Counted from the stretch's first letter, positions 1-9,621 are shown. The stretch is 64,000 nucleotides of DNA from JBELHO01 sp042091375 (GCA_042091375.1 JBELHO010000003.1:62001-126000), one strand, 5' to 3'. The notes: generated by a model from the sequence alone, not told the origin. Program-made: numbers and translations.

Positions 1-29
1 TGACTGAATAATTGCCGATAACAAAATGG

Positions 30-1388
30 TTAACCCAATAAAAGCGTGGCCGTGCCAAGAAAAGCAAAAATTCCAACTACGTCAGTGATTGTTGTTAAAA
101 TCACACTACCGGCTAGAGCCGGATCAATATTAATGCGTTTTAAGAATAGCGGAATAGTGACACCCGCTAAACCGGCGGCAGTCATGTTCATTAACATGGC
201 AAACGCAATAATAGCGCCAAGCGTGAGGTCCTGCTTCCACAAAGCAATAACAGCGGCAATTAACAGTGCCCAAATAATGCCATTAAAGAAACCGACAGCT
301 AATTCTTTGAAAAGAATTAGGCGAGAATTACTTTCACCAATGTGACCCAGAGCCATTCCTCGAATGACCAAGGTTAAGGTTTGATTACCTGCAACACCTC
401 CCATGCTAGGCACTAGGGTATTAAGTATAGCAAGAATAGCTAGTTGCCCTAAAATATCTTCAAAAAGACTTGATACAGCTACTGCCATTAAGGCGGTGAT
501 CAAGTTCACTCCTAACCACAAAGAGCGTTGCTGAGTACTCTTGATCACGGGTGCAAAAGTATCGGCTTCATCATCTAAACCAGCCATACTCATCATCGAA
601 TGCTCTGCATCTTCTCTAATAATATCGACGACATCATCAATGGTAATACGGCCAAGAAGACGACCATTGTCATCAATGACAGGGGCAGAAAACCAATCAT
701 AACGTTCGAATAATTGCGCTACTTCATTTTCAGGTAGTTCCGCGTGTATTGCTTCTATTTGATCATCAATCAAGTGGGAAACTATCATCTCTGGCTTTGC
801 TGTGACTATGCTTGACAATGATACTGAGCCTATGAAGAAGTCTTTTCGATCAACTACATAAAAGAAATCAGTGGCTTCAGGTAACTGACCCTTTAAACGC
901 AAGTAGCGAAGCACAACATCAACAGACACATCAGGCCGAATGGTGATAGTATCGGTATTCATTATACCACCGGCGGTATCTTCCTCATAAGACAATGCAG
1001 TTTCCACCCGGCTGCGATCTTGAGAATCCATTGATTTGAGCACTTGCTGGTAAACACTATCAGGGAGGGTTCGCAATACTTCAGCCAAATCATCTACATC
1101 CATGCCTTCAACGACAGAGGCTAATTTTTCAGGGCGAATATTTTTTAATATCCCCTTGCGAACTTCCTCATTGAGTTCTTCTAGCACCTCACCGTGATTG
1201 TCAGGATCAATGAGTTGCCATAAAACACTGCGACTTTTGCGAGGAGATGATTCGAGAATAAGAGCTAGATCATAGGCAGGCATGTCTTGTAAAAGTTTAC
1301 GGACATAAACAAACATACCGCTACCAAGTGCTTCATAGACTTGACCTAAGCGTTGTTGGTTGTGTTCTTGATCTGAAGTGTCCGGCAT
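30..1388 (-). CDS. mgtE: MgtE-type magnesium transporter
   Basis: This 452-residue protein is an inner-membrane Mg2+ channel/transporter of the MgtE family. The layout is complete: an N-terminal helical MgtE_N domain (about 1-135), a pair of CBS domains (about 136-265) and a C-terminal membrane domain of five helices. The conserved pore segment PSMGGVAGNQT lies near residue 330. In the family the cytoplasmic domains sense Mg2+ and gate the pore; that role is inferred here from homology. The gene lies downstream of npr on the same strand, after a 220-bp gap, so it may have its own promoter. I saw no Mg2+ riboswitch in that gap. Confidence 0.95.
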   Translation of the reverse strand: MPDTSDQEHNQQRLGQVYEALGSGMFVYVRKLLQDMPAYDLALILESSPRKSRSVLWQLIDPDNHGEVLEELNEEVRKGILKNIRPEKLASVVEGMDVDDLAEVLRTLPDSVYQQVLKSMDSQDRSRVETALSYEEDTAGGIMNTDTITIRPDVSVDVVLRYLRLKGQLPEATDFFYVVDRKDFFIGSVSLSSIVTAKPEMIVSHLIDDQIEAIHAELPENEVAQLFERYDWFSAPVIDDNGRLLGRITIDDVVDIIREDAEHSMMSMAGLDDEADTFAPVIKSTQQRSLWLGVNLITALMAVAVSSLFEDILGQLAILAILNTLVPSMGGVAGNQTLTLVIRGMALGHIGESNSRLILFKELAVGFFNGIIWALLIAAVIALWKQDLTLGAIIAFAMLMNMTAAGLAGVTIPLFLKRINIDPALAGSVILTTITDVVGIFAFLGTATLLLG

Positions 1389-1439
1389 TTCGTTTGTCCT
1401 GTGCCGTTAAAAAACCATGTTGGAAAACAAAATAACTGT

Positions 1440-1466
1440 TTTTTATCTTGGTACATCAGATAAAAA
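1440..1466. repeat. Inverted repeat between npr and mgtE
   Basis: A perfect 9-bp inverted repeat (TTTTTATCT paired with AGATAAAAA around a 9-nt centre) lies in the 217-bp gap between npr and mgtE. It is AT-only apart from one G/C pair and no T-run follows it on the strand of these genes, so it does not look like a terminator. It could be a regulator site for mgtE or chance in AT-rich DNA. Confidence 0.3.
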
Positions 1467-1605
1467 CTTATCAGTATGCACGCTGACAATTATCTTGCTG
1501 TTGTCAGTTGATAATTCTATCTTAAATTTACAGTTTTATCAGCTTTTTTATTGAGTTATCTTAGGTTTGTCGAACTAAATAGCGCCTGTACAAAGCACCA
1601 AATAA

Positions 1606-1881
1606 TTACTCTCCCTCATCAAACTTATTTCCAAAAAGTTGACAGATAGCTTGTAATGCTTGCTTGGCATCAATACCCTCAGTTAAGACGGTAACGCTTT
1701 TGCCTTGACTGCCAGCTAACAACAACAAACCAATAATACTGCTGGCATCAACTCTTTTATCATTGAGTTCTATGGTTATTTTGGCTTTGAACTGTTGACT
1801 TAATTGCGCTAATTTTGTCGCCGCTCGTGCGTGTAATCCCAACTTGTTAGAGATCACAATGGTGCGTTTAAGTGATGTCAT
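1606..1881 (-). CDS. ptsO: Phosphocarrier protein NPr of the nitrogen PTS
   Basis: This HPr-like protein of 91 residues passes phosphate from EI-Ntr to EIIA-Ntr (PtsN) in the regulatory nitrogen phosphotransferase system. The phosphorylated histidine is His17 in the motif GLHARAA, and the conserved Ser region DASSIIGLLLLA follows near residue 46-57. It is the last gene of the rpoN-hpf-ptsN-rapZ-npr cluster, 25 nt after rapZ, the same order as in Escherichia coli. It is a cytoplasmic protein with no transport role of its own. The length is normal for the family. Confidence 0.95.
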   Translation of the reverse strand: MTSLKRTIVISNKLGLHARAATKLAQLSQQFKAKITIELNDKRVDASSIIGLLLLAGSQGKSVTVLTEGIDAKQALQAICQLFGNKFDEGE

Positions 1882-1906
1882 TGTTTAAATATCCACTGTA
1901 TAGACT

Positions 1907-2761
1907 TTATGTACCGGAAATTTCTAAGTCGCGGTGACGGCTTTGAACGTCAGGTCTATCTTTACGTAAATTGTTAGCCAAAAATTCAGCGATGTAAACG
2001 GAGCGATGCTTGCCGCCAGTACAACCGATGGCAATAGTAATATAATTGCGATTATTGCGCTCAAGATGAGGTAACCAAGTCATCATAAAGCTATTAATTT
2101 GCCAGATGAATTTGGTAATTATTGGCTGGCTAGCAAGAAATTCTTGCACGGGTTTATCAAGTCCATTGTAGGCTTTTAATTTTTTATCCCAAAATGGATT
2201 AGGTAAGAATCTAGCATCGAAAAGATAATCAGCATCCTGTGGCACTCCGTGTTTAAAGCCGAAAGATTCAAACACAATGATCATCGAACCTGATTTTTTG
2301 CCTAGGATCCTTTCTCTTACTGCATCAGCTAATTGGTATGGCGTTAATTGCCCCGTGTTAATGTACACATCGGCGCGAGAAGCGACTGGATCGAGTAAGG
2401 TTTTTTCTAGAGATATCGCCTGATCTAAGGCAATATTTTGTTTTATTAGCGGATGTAGTCGCCTGGTTTCACTGAAGCGTTTAATTAATTCCTTATCTTC
2501 GGCGTCGAGATAAAGAATAGTTAGCTCAACCGAGCTAGGTAAATAATCGAGTATATCGGTTACATCGTCAGGATCTCTCGGTAAATTTCGCACGTCAATA
2601 CTTACCGCAGCGGTTTCATAATCATTAATAATTGAGTGGGTAAGTGCGGGTAATAAATTTACCGGAATATTATCGACGCAATAGTAGCCAAGATCTTCTA
2701 AGACCCGTAAAGCAACACTTTTACCTGATCCAGAGCGACCACTAACAATTGTGAGTTTCAT
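1907..2761 (-). CDS. rapZ: RNase adapter protein RapZ
   Basis: RapZ is a cytoplasmic nucleotide-binding protein of 284 residues, the usual family length. The P-loop GRSGSGKS is at residues 8-15, and a C-terminal conserved segment CTGGKHRS lies near 247-254. In enterobacteria RapZ delivers the GlmZ small RNA to RNase E and so controls GlmS and amino-sugar supply. Whether a GlmZ-like RNA exists in this organism cannot be told from the window. It sits between ptsN and npr, consistent with the conserved operon. Confidence 0.94.
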   Translation of the reverse strand: MKLTIVSGRSGSGKSVALRVLEDLGYYCVDNIPVNLLPALTHSIINDYETAAVSIDVRNLPRDPDDVTDILDYLPSSVELTILYLDAEDKELIKRFSETRRLHPLIKQNIALDQAISLEKTLLDPVASRADVYINTGQLTPYQLADAVRERILGKKSGSMIIVFESFGFKHGVPQDADYLFDARFLPNPFWDKKLKAYNGLDKPVQEFLASQPIITKFIWQINSFMMTWLPHLERNNRNYITIAIGCTGGKHRSVYIAEFLANNLRKDRPDVQSRHRDLEISGT

Positions 2762-2819
2762 GTTAAACTCTGTCCTTTTCTACTCGTAGGGATGTTGACT
2801 TTAGTCAGCAAACGCAAAG

Positions 2820-3281
2820 TCAACTGGCTCGCTTGACTAATTGATATAATTCCAATGAAGTTTGACATTTTCTCACCTGTTTGCAAAAAACTTTGTCGCT
2901 AAACAGTGCCGCGATGCTCTGCAATGTGTGCAAATGCGCCTGACAATTCTCTTCTGGCACAAACAAAGCGATAAAAATATCTACAGGTCGGTTGTCGATA
3001 GCATCAAAATTCACTGGGTCTTTGCTGGTGGCAATAACCGCAACTACTCCTGCATTTATAGCTAAGCGACCGTGAGGAATAGCAATGCCATTACCAATGC
3101 CAGTAGAGCCCATTTTTTCTCTGATCAGTAAGCTGTCAAGCAAAGTATATGTATTAAGTTGGTCAAATTTTTTTGCTGCCTGTTCACAAATAAGTTCAAG
3201 CATTCTTTTTTTACTAGAGGTTTGAACCGCACATAGTGTGCAGTCCAAGCTGATGATATCAGATATTTTCATTGTACTCAT
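2820..3281 (-). CDS. ptsN: Nitrogen regulatory PTS enzyme IIA
   Basis: PtsN (EIIA-Ntr, 153 residues) accepts phosphate from NPr and acts as a regulator of potassium uptake and other processes in related bacteria. The phosphorylated histidine is His70 in GIGNGIAIPHGR, and the PTS EIIA type-2 fold is recognisable along the whole length. The start could be the ATG at 3281 or the one three codons later; neither has a strong ribosome binding site. It lies 36 nt downstream of hpf and 58 nt upstream of rapZ. Confidence 0.94.
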   Translation of the reverse strand: MSTMKISDIISLDCTLCAVQTSSKKRMLELICEQAAKKFDQLNTYTLLDSLLIREKMGSTGIGNGIAIPHGRLAINAGVVAVIATSKDPVNFDAIDNRPVDIFIALFVPEENCQAHLHTLQSIAALFSDKVFCKQVRKCQTSLELYQLVKRAS

Positions 3282-3317
3282 TTTGAACTGTTGGCAAAGG
3301 TTTGCAATAAGTGCACA

Positions 3318-3605
3318 TTAATGCTGACTCGTTTTTCCTTTGTATTTTAGTATTTGTCGATCTAATTTATCGACAAGGCCGTCAATTGATGCATACATGT
3401 CGGTATGTTGAGCTTTTGCATGCACTTCAGTACCACGTAAATGCACTGTTGCTTCAGCAATTTGGTTTAATTTTTCTACTGTTAAAACCGCATGAATATT
3501 GTTGATATGTTCAAAATGTCGCTCTAGTTTGGCAAATTTATTGTGTATACATTCACGTAATGAGTCGGTAATTTCTACATGGTGTCCAGAAAGATTAATT
3601 TGCAT
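3318..3605 (-). CDS. hpf: Ribosome hibernation promoting factor (short form)
   Basis: This 95-residue protein is a short-type HPF, which binds the 30S decoding region and helps make inactive 100S ribosomes in stationary phase. The start MQINLSGHHVEIT and the central EATVHLRGTEVHAKAQ..DMYASID segment are typical of the family. It lacks the C-terminal dimerisation domain of long HPF. It follows rpoN after a 27-nt gap, the standard position in gammaproteobacteria, and is probably co-transcribed with it. Confidence 0.95.
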   Translation of the reverse strand: MQINLSGHHVEITDSLRECIHNKFAKLERHFEHINNIHAVLTVEKLNQIAEATVHLRGTEVHAKAQHTDMYASIDGLVDKLDRQILKYKGKTSQH

Positions 3606-3632
3606 AAACTTATTTCCTCATTTTTTAATTAG

Positions 3633-5141
3633 TTAAAGTAAACTTTTGCGTTGATTCGAGGGAGGTATAGCCAATGACTCCCTGTATTTTGCTATTGTTC
3701 TTCGCGCGACATTAATGCCTTGCTCTGCTAGAAGTTGCGCCATTTTACTATCACTCAATGGTTTTGATGGCATTTCTGCGGCAATCAGTTTTTTTATCAG
3801 CGCTCTTATCGCTGTTGATGAACACTCACCTCCATTTTCGGTACTCACGTGACTAGAAAAGAAAAACTTTAATTCAAAGATCCCTCTAGGCGTGTGCATA
3901 TATTTTTGTGTCGTAACCCTAGATATCGTTGATTCATGCATATCAACGGCTTCAGCAACGTCATTTAATACCATAGGTCGCATCGCTTCGTGGCCGTGCT
4001 CAAAAAATCCTTGTTGACGTTGAACTATACAATTTGACACTTTAAGTAAGGTATCATTTCTACTTTCTAGACTTTTAATAAACCACTTAGCTTCTTGTAA
4101 ATTTGAGCGAATAAATTGACTATCTGTTGACGATTTCATAGTCTTTGCCATAGAGGCATATTGTTGATTAACATTCAGTTTTGGTGAGGTATCAGGGTTG
4201 AGCTCAACAACCCAACGGCCATTTTTTTTCTCTACTGAAACGTCTGGGATCACATATTGATCATCGCCTTTTATGACACTCTCGCCTGGGCGAGGATCAA
4301 GTCCTTGGATCAGTCGAATGACTTCGCGAAGTTGATCTTCTTTTAAACGCATTTGTCTCATGATTTGCCGGTAATCGCGATTGCCAAGTAAGTCAATATG
4401 TGAGGCAATAATTTCTCGTGTTTCTTTTAACCAAGGTGTGTTCTCATCGAGTTGATTTAACTGGATAAGTAAGCACTCAGCAATAGAACGGGCACCAACG
4501 CCAACAGGATCAAAAACATTGATGCGTTTTAATACTGCGTCAACTTCTTCAATATCGACGTCCTCAACACCTAAGCTTTCCAAAATATCTGCAGTACTTA
4601 CGGTTAAATAACCTTTGTCATCTATAGCGTCTATGATGGCTGTCGCTATCGCTAGATCCGTGTCACTAAATGGCGTTAATTCCATCTGCCAGCGCAGGTG
4701 ATCTTGAATTGAATCTGTTGTTTCCCCTTGATAACTGAACTCATCTGAAGCAGCGCCAACTCCGCTTCCAGATACACCTGCACTATAACTGTCATCCCAT
4801 GTGGTATCGATGTTTAACTCTTCTGGAATATCGGCTTTGTCCATTGCCTCCGATGTGCTAATTTCGTCAATAGTAGGGGCTGAATCTTCACTGCCATCAT
4901 TGCTAGTCAGTGAGTTTTGCTCTTCAGTTTTTGAAGTGAAAGCTTCTTCTAAATTATCGGGTTTTGACTCGGTATCACCCGGTGTTGATTCATCAATTTC
5001 AAGCAGTGGATTACTCTCCAATGCTTCTTGTATTTCTTGTTGGAGATCCAAAGTAGACAATTGCAACAATTTGATCGCTTGTTGCAATTGAGGTGTCATG
5101 GTTAATTGTTGTCCTATTCGGAGCTGCAGAGTAGGGCGCAT
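3633..5141 (-). CDS. rpoN: RNA polymerase sigma-54 factor
   Basis: RpoN (502 residues) directs RNA polymerase to -24/-12 promoters that need an enhancer-binding ATPase. Region I at the N-terminus is Gln/Leu-rich (GQQLTMTPQLQQAIKLLQLS), an acidic Region II follows (about 55-150), and the DNA-binding RpoN box ARRTIAKYRE sits at 479-488. The gene lies between lptB and hpf, as in most gammaproteobacteria. A strong candidate target inside this window is the psp promoter near 20013-20027. Confidence 0.97.
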   Translation of the reverse strand: MRPTLQLRIGQQLTMTPQLQQAIKLLQLSTLDLQQEIQEALESNPLLEIDESTPGDTESKPDNLEEAFTSKTEEQNSLTSNDGSEDSAPTIDEISTSEAMDKADIPEELNIDTTWDDSYSAGVSGSGVGAASDEFSYQGETTDSIQDHLRWQMELTPFSDTDLAIATAIIDAIDDKGYLTVSTADILESLGVEDVDIEEVDAVLKRINVFDPVGVGARSIAECLLIQLNQLDENTPWLKETREIIASHIDLLGNRDYRQIMRQMRLKEDQLREVIRLIQGLDPRPGESVIKGDDQYVIPDVSVEKKNGRWVVELNPDTSPKLNVNQQYASMAKTMKSSTDSQFIRSNLQEAKWFIKSLESRNDTLLKVSNCIVQRQQGFFEHGHEAMRPMVLNDVAEAVDMHESTISRVTTQKYMHTPRGIFELKFFFSSHVSTENGGECSSTAIRALIKKLIAAEMPSKPLSDSKMAQLLAEQGINVARRTIAKYRESLAIPPSNQRKSLL

Positions 5142-5190
5142 TTAAGTAACTTTTTTCCTATTTTTTATTATTATCATTTATTTCCTATCA

Positions 5191-5922
5191 CTATAACGTG
5201 AATTGTTCTCCTAGGTATACATCTCTAACTTTCTGGTTAGCAAGAATTTGATCAGAATTACCTTCTGCAATTAACTCACCATGACTAACAATATAAGCGT
5301 GCTCGCATACATCCAATGTTTCTCGAACATTGTGGTCTGTAATAAGAATACCAATACCGCGTTGCTTTAAGTGTAGGATAATTTTCTTGATATCGCCTAC
5401 TGATATCGGATCAACACCAGCAAAAGGTTCATCTAATAAAATAAACTTAGGATCTGCGGCTAAAGCCCGAGCAATTTCAACGCGTCTTCTTTCACCGCCA
5501 GACAGACTCATCCCCGTATTGTCTTTGATATGAGTAATGTTAAACTCTTCCAATAAATGTTCTAATTTGCTTTGCCGATCTACATCCGATAATGATTTAC
5601 GGGTTTGTAATATGGCCATAATGTTATCGTGAACCGTTAATTTTCTAAAAATCGACGCCTCTTGTGGTAAATATCCTATGCCCTTTCGAGCTCTTTCATG
5701 CATAGGTAATAAGGTAATATTTTCCTCATTAAGCACAATAGTACCACCGTCATTATTGACTAAACCAACAATCATGTAAAAAGACGTTGTCTTGCCAGCA
5801 CCATTAGGCCCTAATAAACCAACAACTTGTCCTGATTTGACTTCTAAGCTGACGTCTTTTACTACTTTTCGTCCTTTATACGCTTTAGCCAAGTTTATTG
5901 CTTTGAGAATTTCCACGGGCAT
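5191..5922 (-). CDS. lptB: LPS export ABC transporter ATPase LptB
   Basis: LptB (243 residues) is the cytoplasmic ATPase of the LptB2FGC complex that extracts lipopolysaccharide from the inner membrane. Walker A is GPNGAGKTT at 38-46, the signature is LSGGERRR, and Walker B is FILLDEPFAGVDP followed by an H-loop in ITDHNV. The start codon abuts the lptA stop codon with no spacer, so translation is probably coupled. The LptF and LptG membrane subunits are not in the window, as is usual. Confidence 0.97.
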   Translation of the reverse strand: MPVEILKAINLAKAYKGRKVVKDVSLEVKSGQVVGLLGPNGAGKTTSFYMIVGLVNNDGGTIVLNEENITLLPMHERARKGIGYLPQEASIFRKLTVHDNIMAILQTRKSLSDVDRQSKLEHLLEEFNITHIKDNTGMSLSGGERRRVEIARALAADPKFILLDEPFAGVDPISVGDIKKIILHLKQRGIGILITDHNVRETLDVCEHAYIVSHGELIAEGNSDQILANQKVRDVYLGEQFTL

Positions 5923-6444
5923 TTACTTTTTTTTATCCAATATTTTTGATTGCAAAATGGTACTCACTCTGTCGTTGTTGTCATTGACATCTCTGCTAGC
6001 GTTAACTTGCTCGGTAACAAAATTATAAGTGATCACACTGCCTTTGACTTTACTGCCCTCTTGGCGAAACTCAGCATCACCTGTAAAAATGATAGTGTTT
6101 TTACTTGGTTGATATTTTATTTTATTGGCCTGTAAATAAATGGGAGTACCGTCATTCAAGATGTGTTTAAAGGTCGCTGGTTGGCCTTTAGCGAGATAAA
6201 TTTTATCGTTATCAGTAGTCACTTGCACTAAGTCTGCTTTGATCACTAACGGGCCTTGGGTTATTAATACATTGTCAATATAACTAAAAATTTTATTTTT
6301 AAGATCTGCTGCTTGTCGAGATGAGTCGATACTAATGTCTTGGTTAATATCAAATTTCTCTGCTAATGATGAAGATATCATACAACATGAGAAAGCGAAT
6401 ACAGCGCAGCTATTGTTGAGTATTTTTGTAAGTTGTTTGTACAT
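5923..6444 (-). CDS. lptA: LPS periplasmic bridge protein LptA
   Basis: LptA (173 residues) forms the periplasmic beta-jellyroll bridge that carries lipopolysaccharide to the outer membrane. A signal peptide ends near SSSLAEK (about residue 29), and an OstA-like domain with PLVIKADLVQV..DNDKIYLAKGQPATF follows. The start lies inside the end of lptC, a 35-nt overlap, and the stop touches lptB; overlapping lptC-lptA genes are normal in this operon. It is slightly shorter than some homologues because the C-terminal tail is brief. Confidence 0.95.
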   Translation of the reverse strand: MYKQLTKILNNSCAVFAFSCCMISSSLAEKFDINQDISIDSSRQAADLKNKIFSYIDNVLITQGPLVIKADLVQVTTDNDKIYLAKGQPATFKHILNDGTPIYLQANKIKYQPSKNTIIFTGDAEFRQEGSKVKGSVITYNFVTEQVNASRDVNDNNDRVSTILQSKILDKKK

Positions 6445-6976
6445 GTTGTTTTAGTGTCATTTGTTTAGTATTGAGGTCGACAATTAATCCCGAACCATAC
6501 ATAGTAAATTCTTTGCCTTTAATATAAATGGTTTGTTCTGAACTAATAATGTTTGTATTTAAATCTAATTCTAAATACTTACCGTGAATTTCTTGTATCA
6601 AGCTGTCAGTGTCTGTTGCTTTTAAGGACACTCTGTCTTCAAGCTTCACTCTATTATTCTTATTCAGTGTGCCTTTATTTGCACTAATTTTCCACGGATT
6701 TACACTATTTTTTGGATATAGTGTGTATTTCGGCGATGAAAAATAGGTGATTTTGTTTGGTGCATAATGTTCCATTCGCTGAGCGTCAATACGGTAAAAT
6801 AATTTTCCGAACTTGTCGAAAATTTCGCTTTTTAACGATTCAGCAATAAAATCAGGTGTCATCGTCAGCTGGGAGACTGGATTGGCTTGGTTGTTCGCTT
6901 GGTGCCAGCTGATAAAACTGTAGCTTATTGTTGAAAAAGCAAAAAATATCAATGAAGCCAAGTAGATGCGTTTCAT
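6410..6976 (-). CDS. lptC: LPS export protein LptC
   Basis: LptC (188 residues) is a bitopic inner-membrane protein that receives lipopolysaccharide from LptBFG and hands it to LptA. A single N-terminal membrane helix (about residues 5-22) is followed by a periplasmic jellyroll domain with the family features LYPKNSVNPWKISANKG and LIQEIHGKYLELDL. The start overlaps the kdsC stop by 4 nt (ATGA-type) and the end overlaps lptA. This fixes the gene firmly in the kdsD-kdsC-lptC-lptA-lptB operon. Confidence 0.94.
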   Translation of the reverse strand: MKRIYLASLIFFAFSTISYSFISWHQANNQANPVSQLTMTPDFIAESLKSEIFDKFGKLFYRIDAQRMEHYAPNKITYFSSPKYTLYPKNSVNPWKISANKGTLNKNNRVKLEDRVSLKATDTDSLIQEIHGKYLELDLNTNIISSEQTIYIKGKEFTMYGSGLIVDLNTKQMTLKQHVQTTYKNTQQ

Positions 6977-7521
6977 ATACTGGCGCCAGAAGCATGTTGC
7001 AATGTCTGTTGACTTTGCATTATTAGGTCACAACTTTCACGAACAGCACCAAACCCCCCCTTAATCGACGTGGTGTGATCCGCTATTTTTAATATAGCTG
7101 GGTGTGCATCGTTAACGGCTATGCTAAAACCAACAAAGTCCATGCAGTTGAAGTCGGGCATGTCATCACCAATATAGGCAATTTGTTCGGGTGATAATTC
7201 AAGACTGTTGATTAATTGTTTTAATACCGGTAATTTGTTTTCTTGGCCTTGGATAATGTGTTTGACATTGAGAGCAGTCATACGTTGTAACACTATATTA
7301 GAATTTCTTCCTGTTATTACTGCAACATCAACACCACTATTGACTAATGCTTTGATGCCATAACCATCTTTTGTGTGAAAAGCTTTGAGTTCTTCACCAT
7401 CGTTACCCAAGTATATTCGCCCATCTGAAAAAACCCCATCAATGTCGCAAACAAAGAGTTTTATTTTGTTGGCTTTTACTAAAATTTGGGAAGGGATGTC
7501 GCCGTACAAGGTAGTCACCAT
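6973..7521 (-). CDS. kdsC: 3-deoxy-D-manno-octulosonate-8-phosphate phosphatase
   Basis: KdsC (182 residues) removes the phosphate from Kdo-8-phosphate to give free Kdo for the LPS inner core. It is a small HAD phosphatase without a cap domain. The nucleophile and acid are Asp26 and Asp28 in CDIDGVFSDG, and the Mg2+-binding GDDMPDF motif lies near 138. It shares its first base with the last base of kdsD, so the pair is translationally coupled. The length is normal for the family. Confidence 0.96.
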   Translation of the reverse strand: MVTTLYGDIPSQILVKANKIKLFVCDIDGVFSDGRIYLGNDGEELKAFHTKDGYGIKALVNSGVDVAVITGRNSNIVLQRMTALNVKHIIQGQENKLPVLKQLINSLELSPEQIAYIGDDMPDFNCMDFVGFSIAVNDAHPAILKIADHTTSIKGGFGAVRESCDLIMQSQQTLQHASGASI

Positions 7522-8486
7522 TACAAAACTCCAGATTTTAATAAGTCGTGCATATTCATTGCTCCAACAGGACGATTGCTTTCATCAACAATGATTAAAC
7601 CATTGATTTTCTTATCTTCCATCATTTTTAATGCTTGTGCTGCCAGTAAGTCGGCTTTTGCAGTTAATGGCTGGGAAGTCATTACAGATCCAATGCAGTC
7701 CTGATGAATATCTATTTTTTGATCGAGAATACGGCGTAAATCACCATCGGTAAATACGCCGACTAATTGACCTGCCTCATTGATCACACCAGTCATTCCC
7801 AATCCTTTATGAGACATTTCGAGTAAGGCTTCTCTTATTTTTGCCTTGTCAGCAACGAGGGGTAATTTTTCTTCTGTGTGCATGATGTCTGATAAACGCA
7901 ATAAAAGCCTTTTGCCCAAACTTCCGCCAGGATGAGACAGAGCAAAGTCATCGGCAGTAAAGCCCCTGGCATTTAATAAGGCAACCGCAAGTGCATCGCC
8001 CATGACTAATGTTGCTGTAGTGCTAGATGTTGGTGCTAAACCCAAAGGACATGCTTCTTTTGATACTTTGATGCAGACATGAGTATCGGCTAATTTAGCT
8101 AAAGTAGACTGAGTATTACCAGTCATCGCTATTAATTTTGCACCAATGCGTTTAAGTACAGGAACAATAGCTAAGACCTCAGCTGTTTCACCTGAATTTG
8201 AGATGATCAATACCACGTCATTAGCAGTGATCATTCCTAAATCGCCGTGACTGGCTTCACTGGGATGAACAAAAAAGGCAGGCGTACCTGTACTTGCTAG
8301 AGTCGCGGCAATTTTTCCGCCAATATGGCCTGATTTTCCCATGCCAATAACAATCACTCGTCCATGACAATTAAACATGAATTGGCAGGCTAGTTCAAAA
8401 CCGTCGTCAATAAAATCGACTAACTCAGCAATCGCAGATTGCTGAATGTCAATGACACGCTTACCTAGTCGTTTAAAATTTTTCAT
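7521..8486 (-). CDS. kdsD: Arabinose-5-phosphate isomerase KdsD
   Basis: KdsD (321 residues) converts ribulose-5-phosphate to arabinose-5-phosphate, the first committed step to Kdo. The SIS domain (about 40-175) carries GMGKSGHIGGK and SNSGETAE, and two CBS domains fill the C-terminal third (about 205-321). It lies 9 nt downstream of yrbG and overlaps kdsC by one base. The start MKNFKRLGKRVID is a little shorter than the E. coli protein, but the fold is complete. Confidence 0.96.
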   Translation of the reverse strand: MKNFKRLGKRVIDIQQSAIAELVDFIDDGFELACQFMFNCHGRVIVIGMGKSGHIGGKIAATLASTGTPAFFVHPSEASHGDLGMITANDVVLIISNSGETAEVLAIVPVLKRIGAKLIAMTGNTQSTLAKLADTHVCIKVSKEACPLGLAPTSSTTATLVMGDALAVALLNARGFTADDFALSHPGGSLGKRLLLRLSDIMHTEEKLPLVADKAKIREALLEMSHKGLGMTGVINEAGQLVGVFTDGDLRRILDQKIDIHQDCIGSVMTSQPLTAKADLLAAQALKMMEDKKINGLIIVDESNRPVGAMNMHDLLKSGVL

Positions 8487-8495
8487 TGCTTTGCA

Positions 8496-9479
8496 TTAAC
8501 TCTTTAGTTGACTAAATAGTAATAGTTGATAGCCAATAAAGGCAACTAACAATAGTACTCCCTTAAATCGACTGATATTAAATTTACCCAATTTTCGGCC
8601 CAAACATAAAATAAAAAGCAATAAAGTAATACCAAGCATATAGGGCGCATCTCGCATCGGTACTTGAGGATCAATCTCTCCAGGAGCAAGAATACCAGCC
8701 AGTGATAATACCGCTAAAATATTAAAAATATTGGAGCCGATAATATTGCCTAAAGCAAGGTCATCTTCTTTCTTAATAATGCTCATAATACTTGCTGCCA
8801 ATTCAGGTAAACTGGTGCCAACAGCAAGTACTGTTAAACCTATCACTAAATCACTGACCCCAAATGCCCTTGCTATATATTCTGCTGAATCAACTAAATA
8901 TACGGCGCTTAGTGGCAATAAAATAAACCCCATCACTAACCATAACAGCGCTTTGCTTGACTTTATAGCCTGAGGCACTTCTTGCTCGGCTTCGATCAGC
9001 ATAGCATCGTCTATGGGTTGCTGTTTTGCTCTTTTTAAGGTGATAAATAATAAGCTAACAATATAAGTAACAAAGCCAATGATCAGTATCAGACCTTCAT
9101 AAAAACTAAAATATTGATCTGATAGCATCCAACAAGCTAAAGCAGTTATCGCTAATATAAGGGGGATTTCACGTTTAATTGTTGTTGATGAAACAGATAA
9201 CGGATGGAGGATGGCGGTAATGCCTAACACTAGGGCAATATTGGTAATATTAGACCCAATTGCGTTACCAATTGCTGTATTGGGATGCCCTTCTAATGAG
9301 GCCGTTCCGGCGATCATCATTTCAGGTGCCGATGAGCCCATAGCCACAATAGTGAGACCAATGATCATAGGTGAAATGCCAAAATTTCTAGCTAACGATG
9401 AGGCACCAAAAACAAATTTATCAGCACTCCATACTAAAATAACAAGTGAAACAAGCAGAATTAAAATTTGAACAAGCAT
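8496..9479 (-). CDS. yrbG: Sodium/calcium exchanger family protein YrbG
   Basis: This inner-membrane protein of 327 residues belongs to the calcium/cation antiporter (CaCA) family. It has about ten hydrophobic segments and the two diagnostic alpha-repeats: GSSAPEMMIAG with GNAIGSNITNI in the first half, and GTSLPELAASI with GNIIGSNIFNI in the second. The transported ion in this organism is inferred from the family. It is the first gene of the kds-lpt-rpoN run and is divergent from mlaF, the same arrangement as in E. coli. Confidence 0.93.
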   Translation of the reverse strand: MLVQILILLVSLVILVWSADKFVFGASSLARNFGISPMIIGLTIVAMGSSAPEMMIAGTASLEGHPNTAIGNAIGSNITNIALVLGITAILHPLSVSSTTIKREIPLILAITALACWMLSDQYFSFYEGLILIIGFVTYIVSLLFITLKRAKQQPIDDAMLIEAEQEVPQAIKSSKALLWLVMGFILLPLSAVYLVDSAEYIARAFGVSDLVIGLTVLAVGTSLPELAASIMSIIKKEDDLALGNIIGSNIFNILAVLSLAGILAPGEIDPQVPMRDAPYMLGITLLLFILCLGRKLGKFNISRFKGVLLLVAFIGYQLLLFSQLKS

Positions 9480-9621
9480 TTACGACTCCAATTTACATAA
9501 TTGAATTGTCGCTGGTTGTTGAGGAAAAAAAAAGGGTAATTCGCAAATCAGCGAAAAAAATCTCGATATATTGCTGTTTTTCTCTGTTATAAACGAAATT
9601 GTTATTTAAAATTGGGATATA

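Noticed and set aside
1389..1605. Possible Mg2+ riboswitch upstream of mgtE
   Set aside because: The gap is AT-rich with one simple inverted repeat and lacks the multi-helix core expected of an M-box or ykkC-type element.
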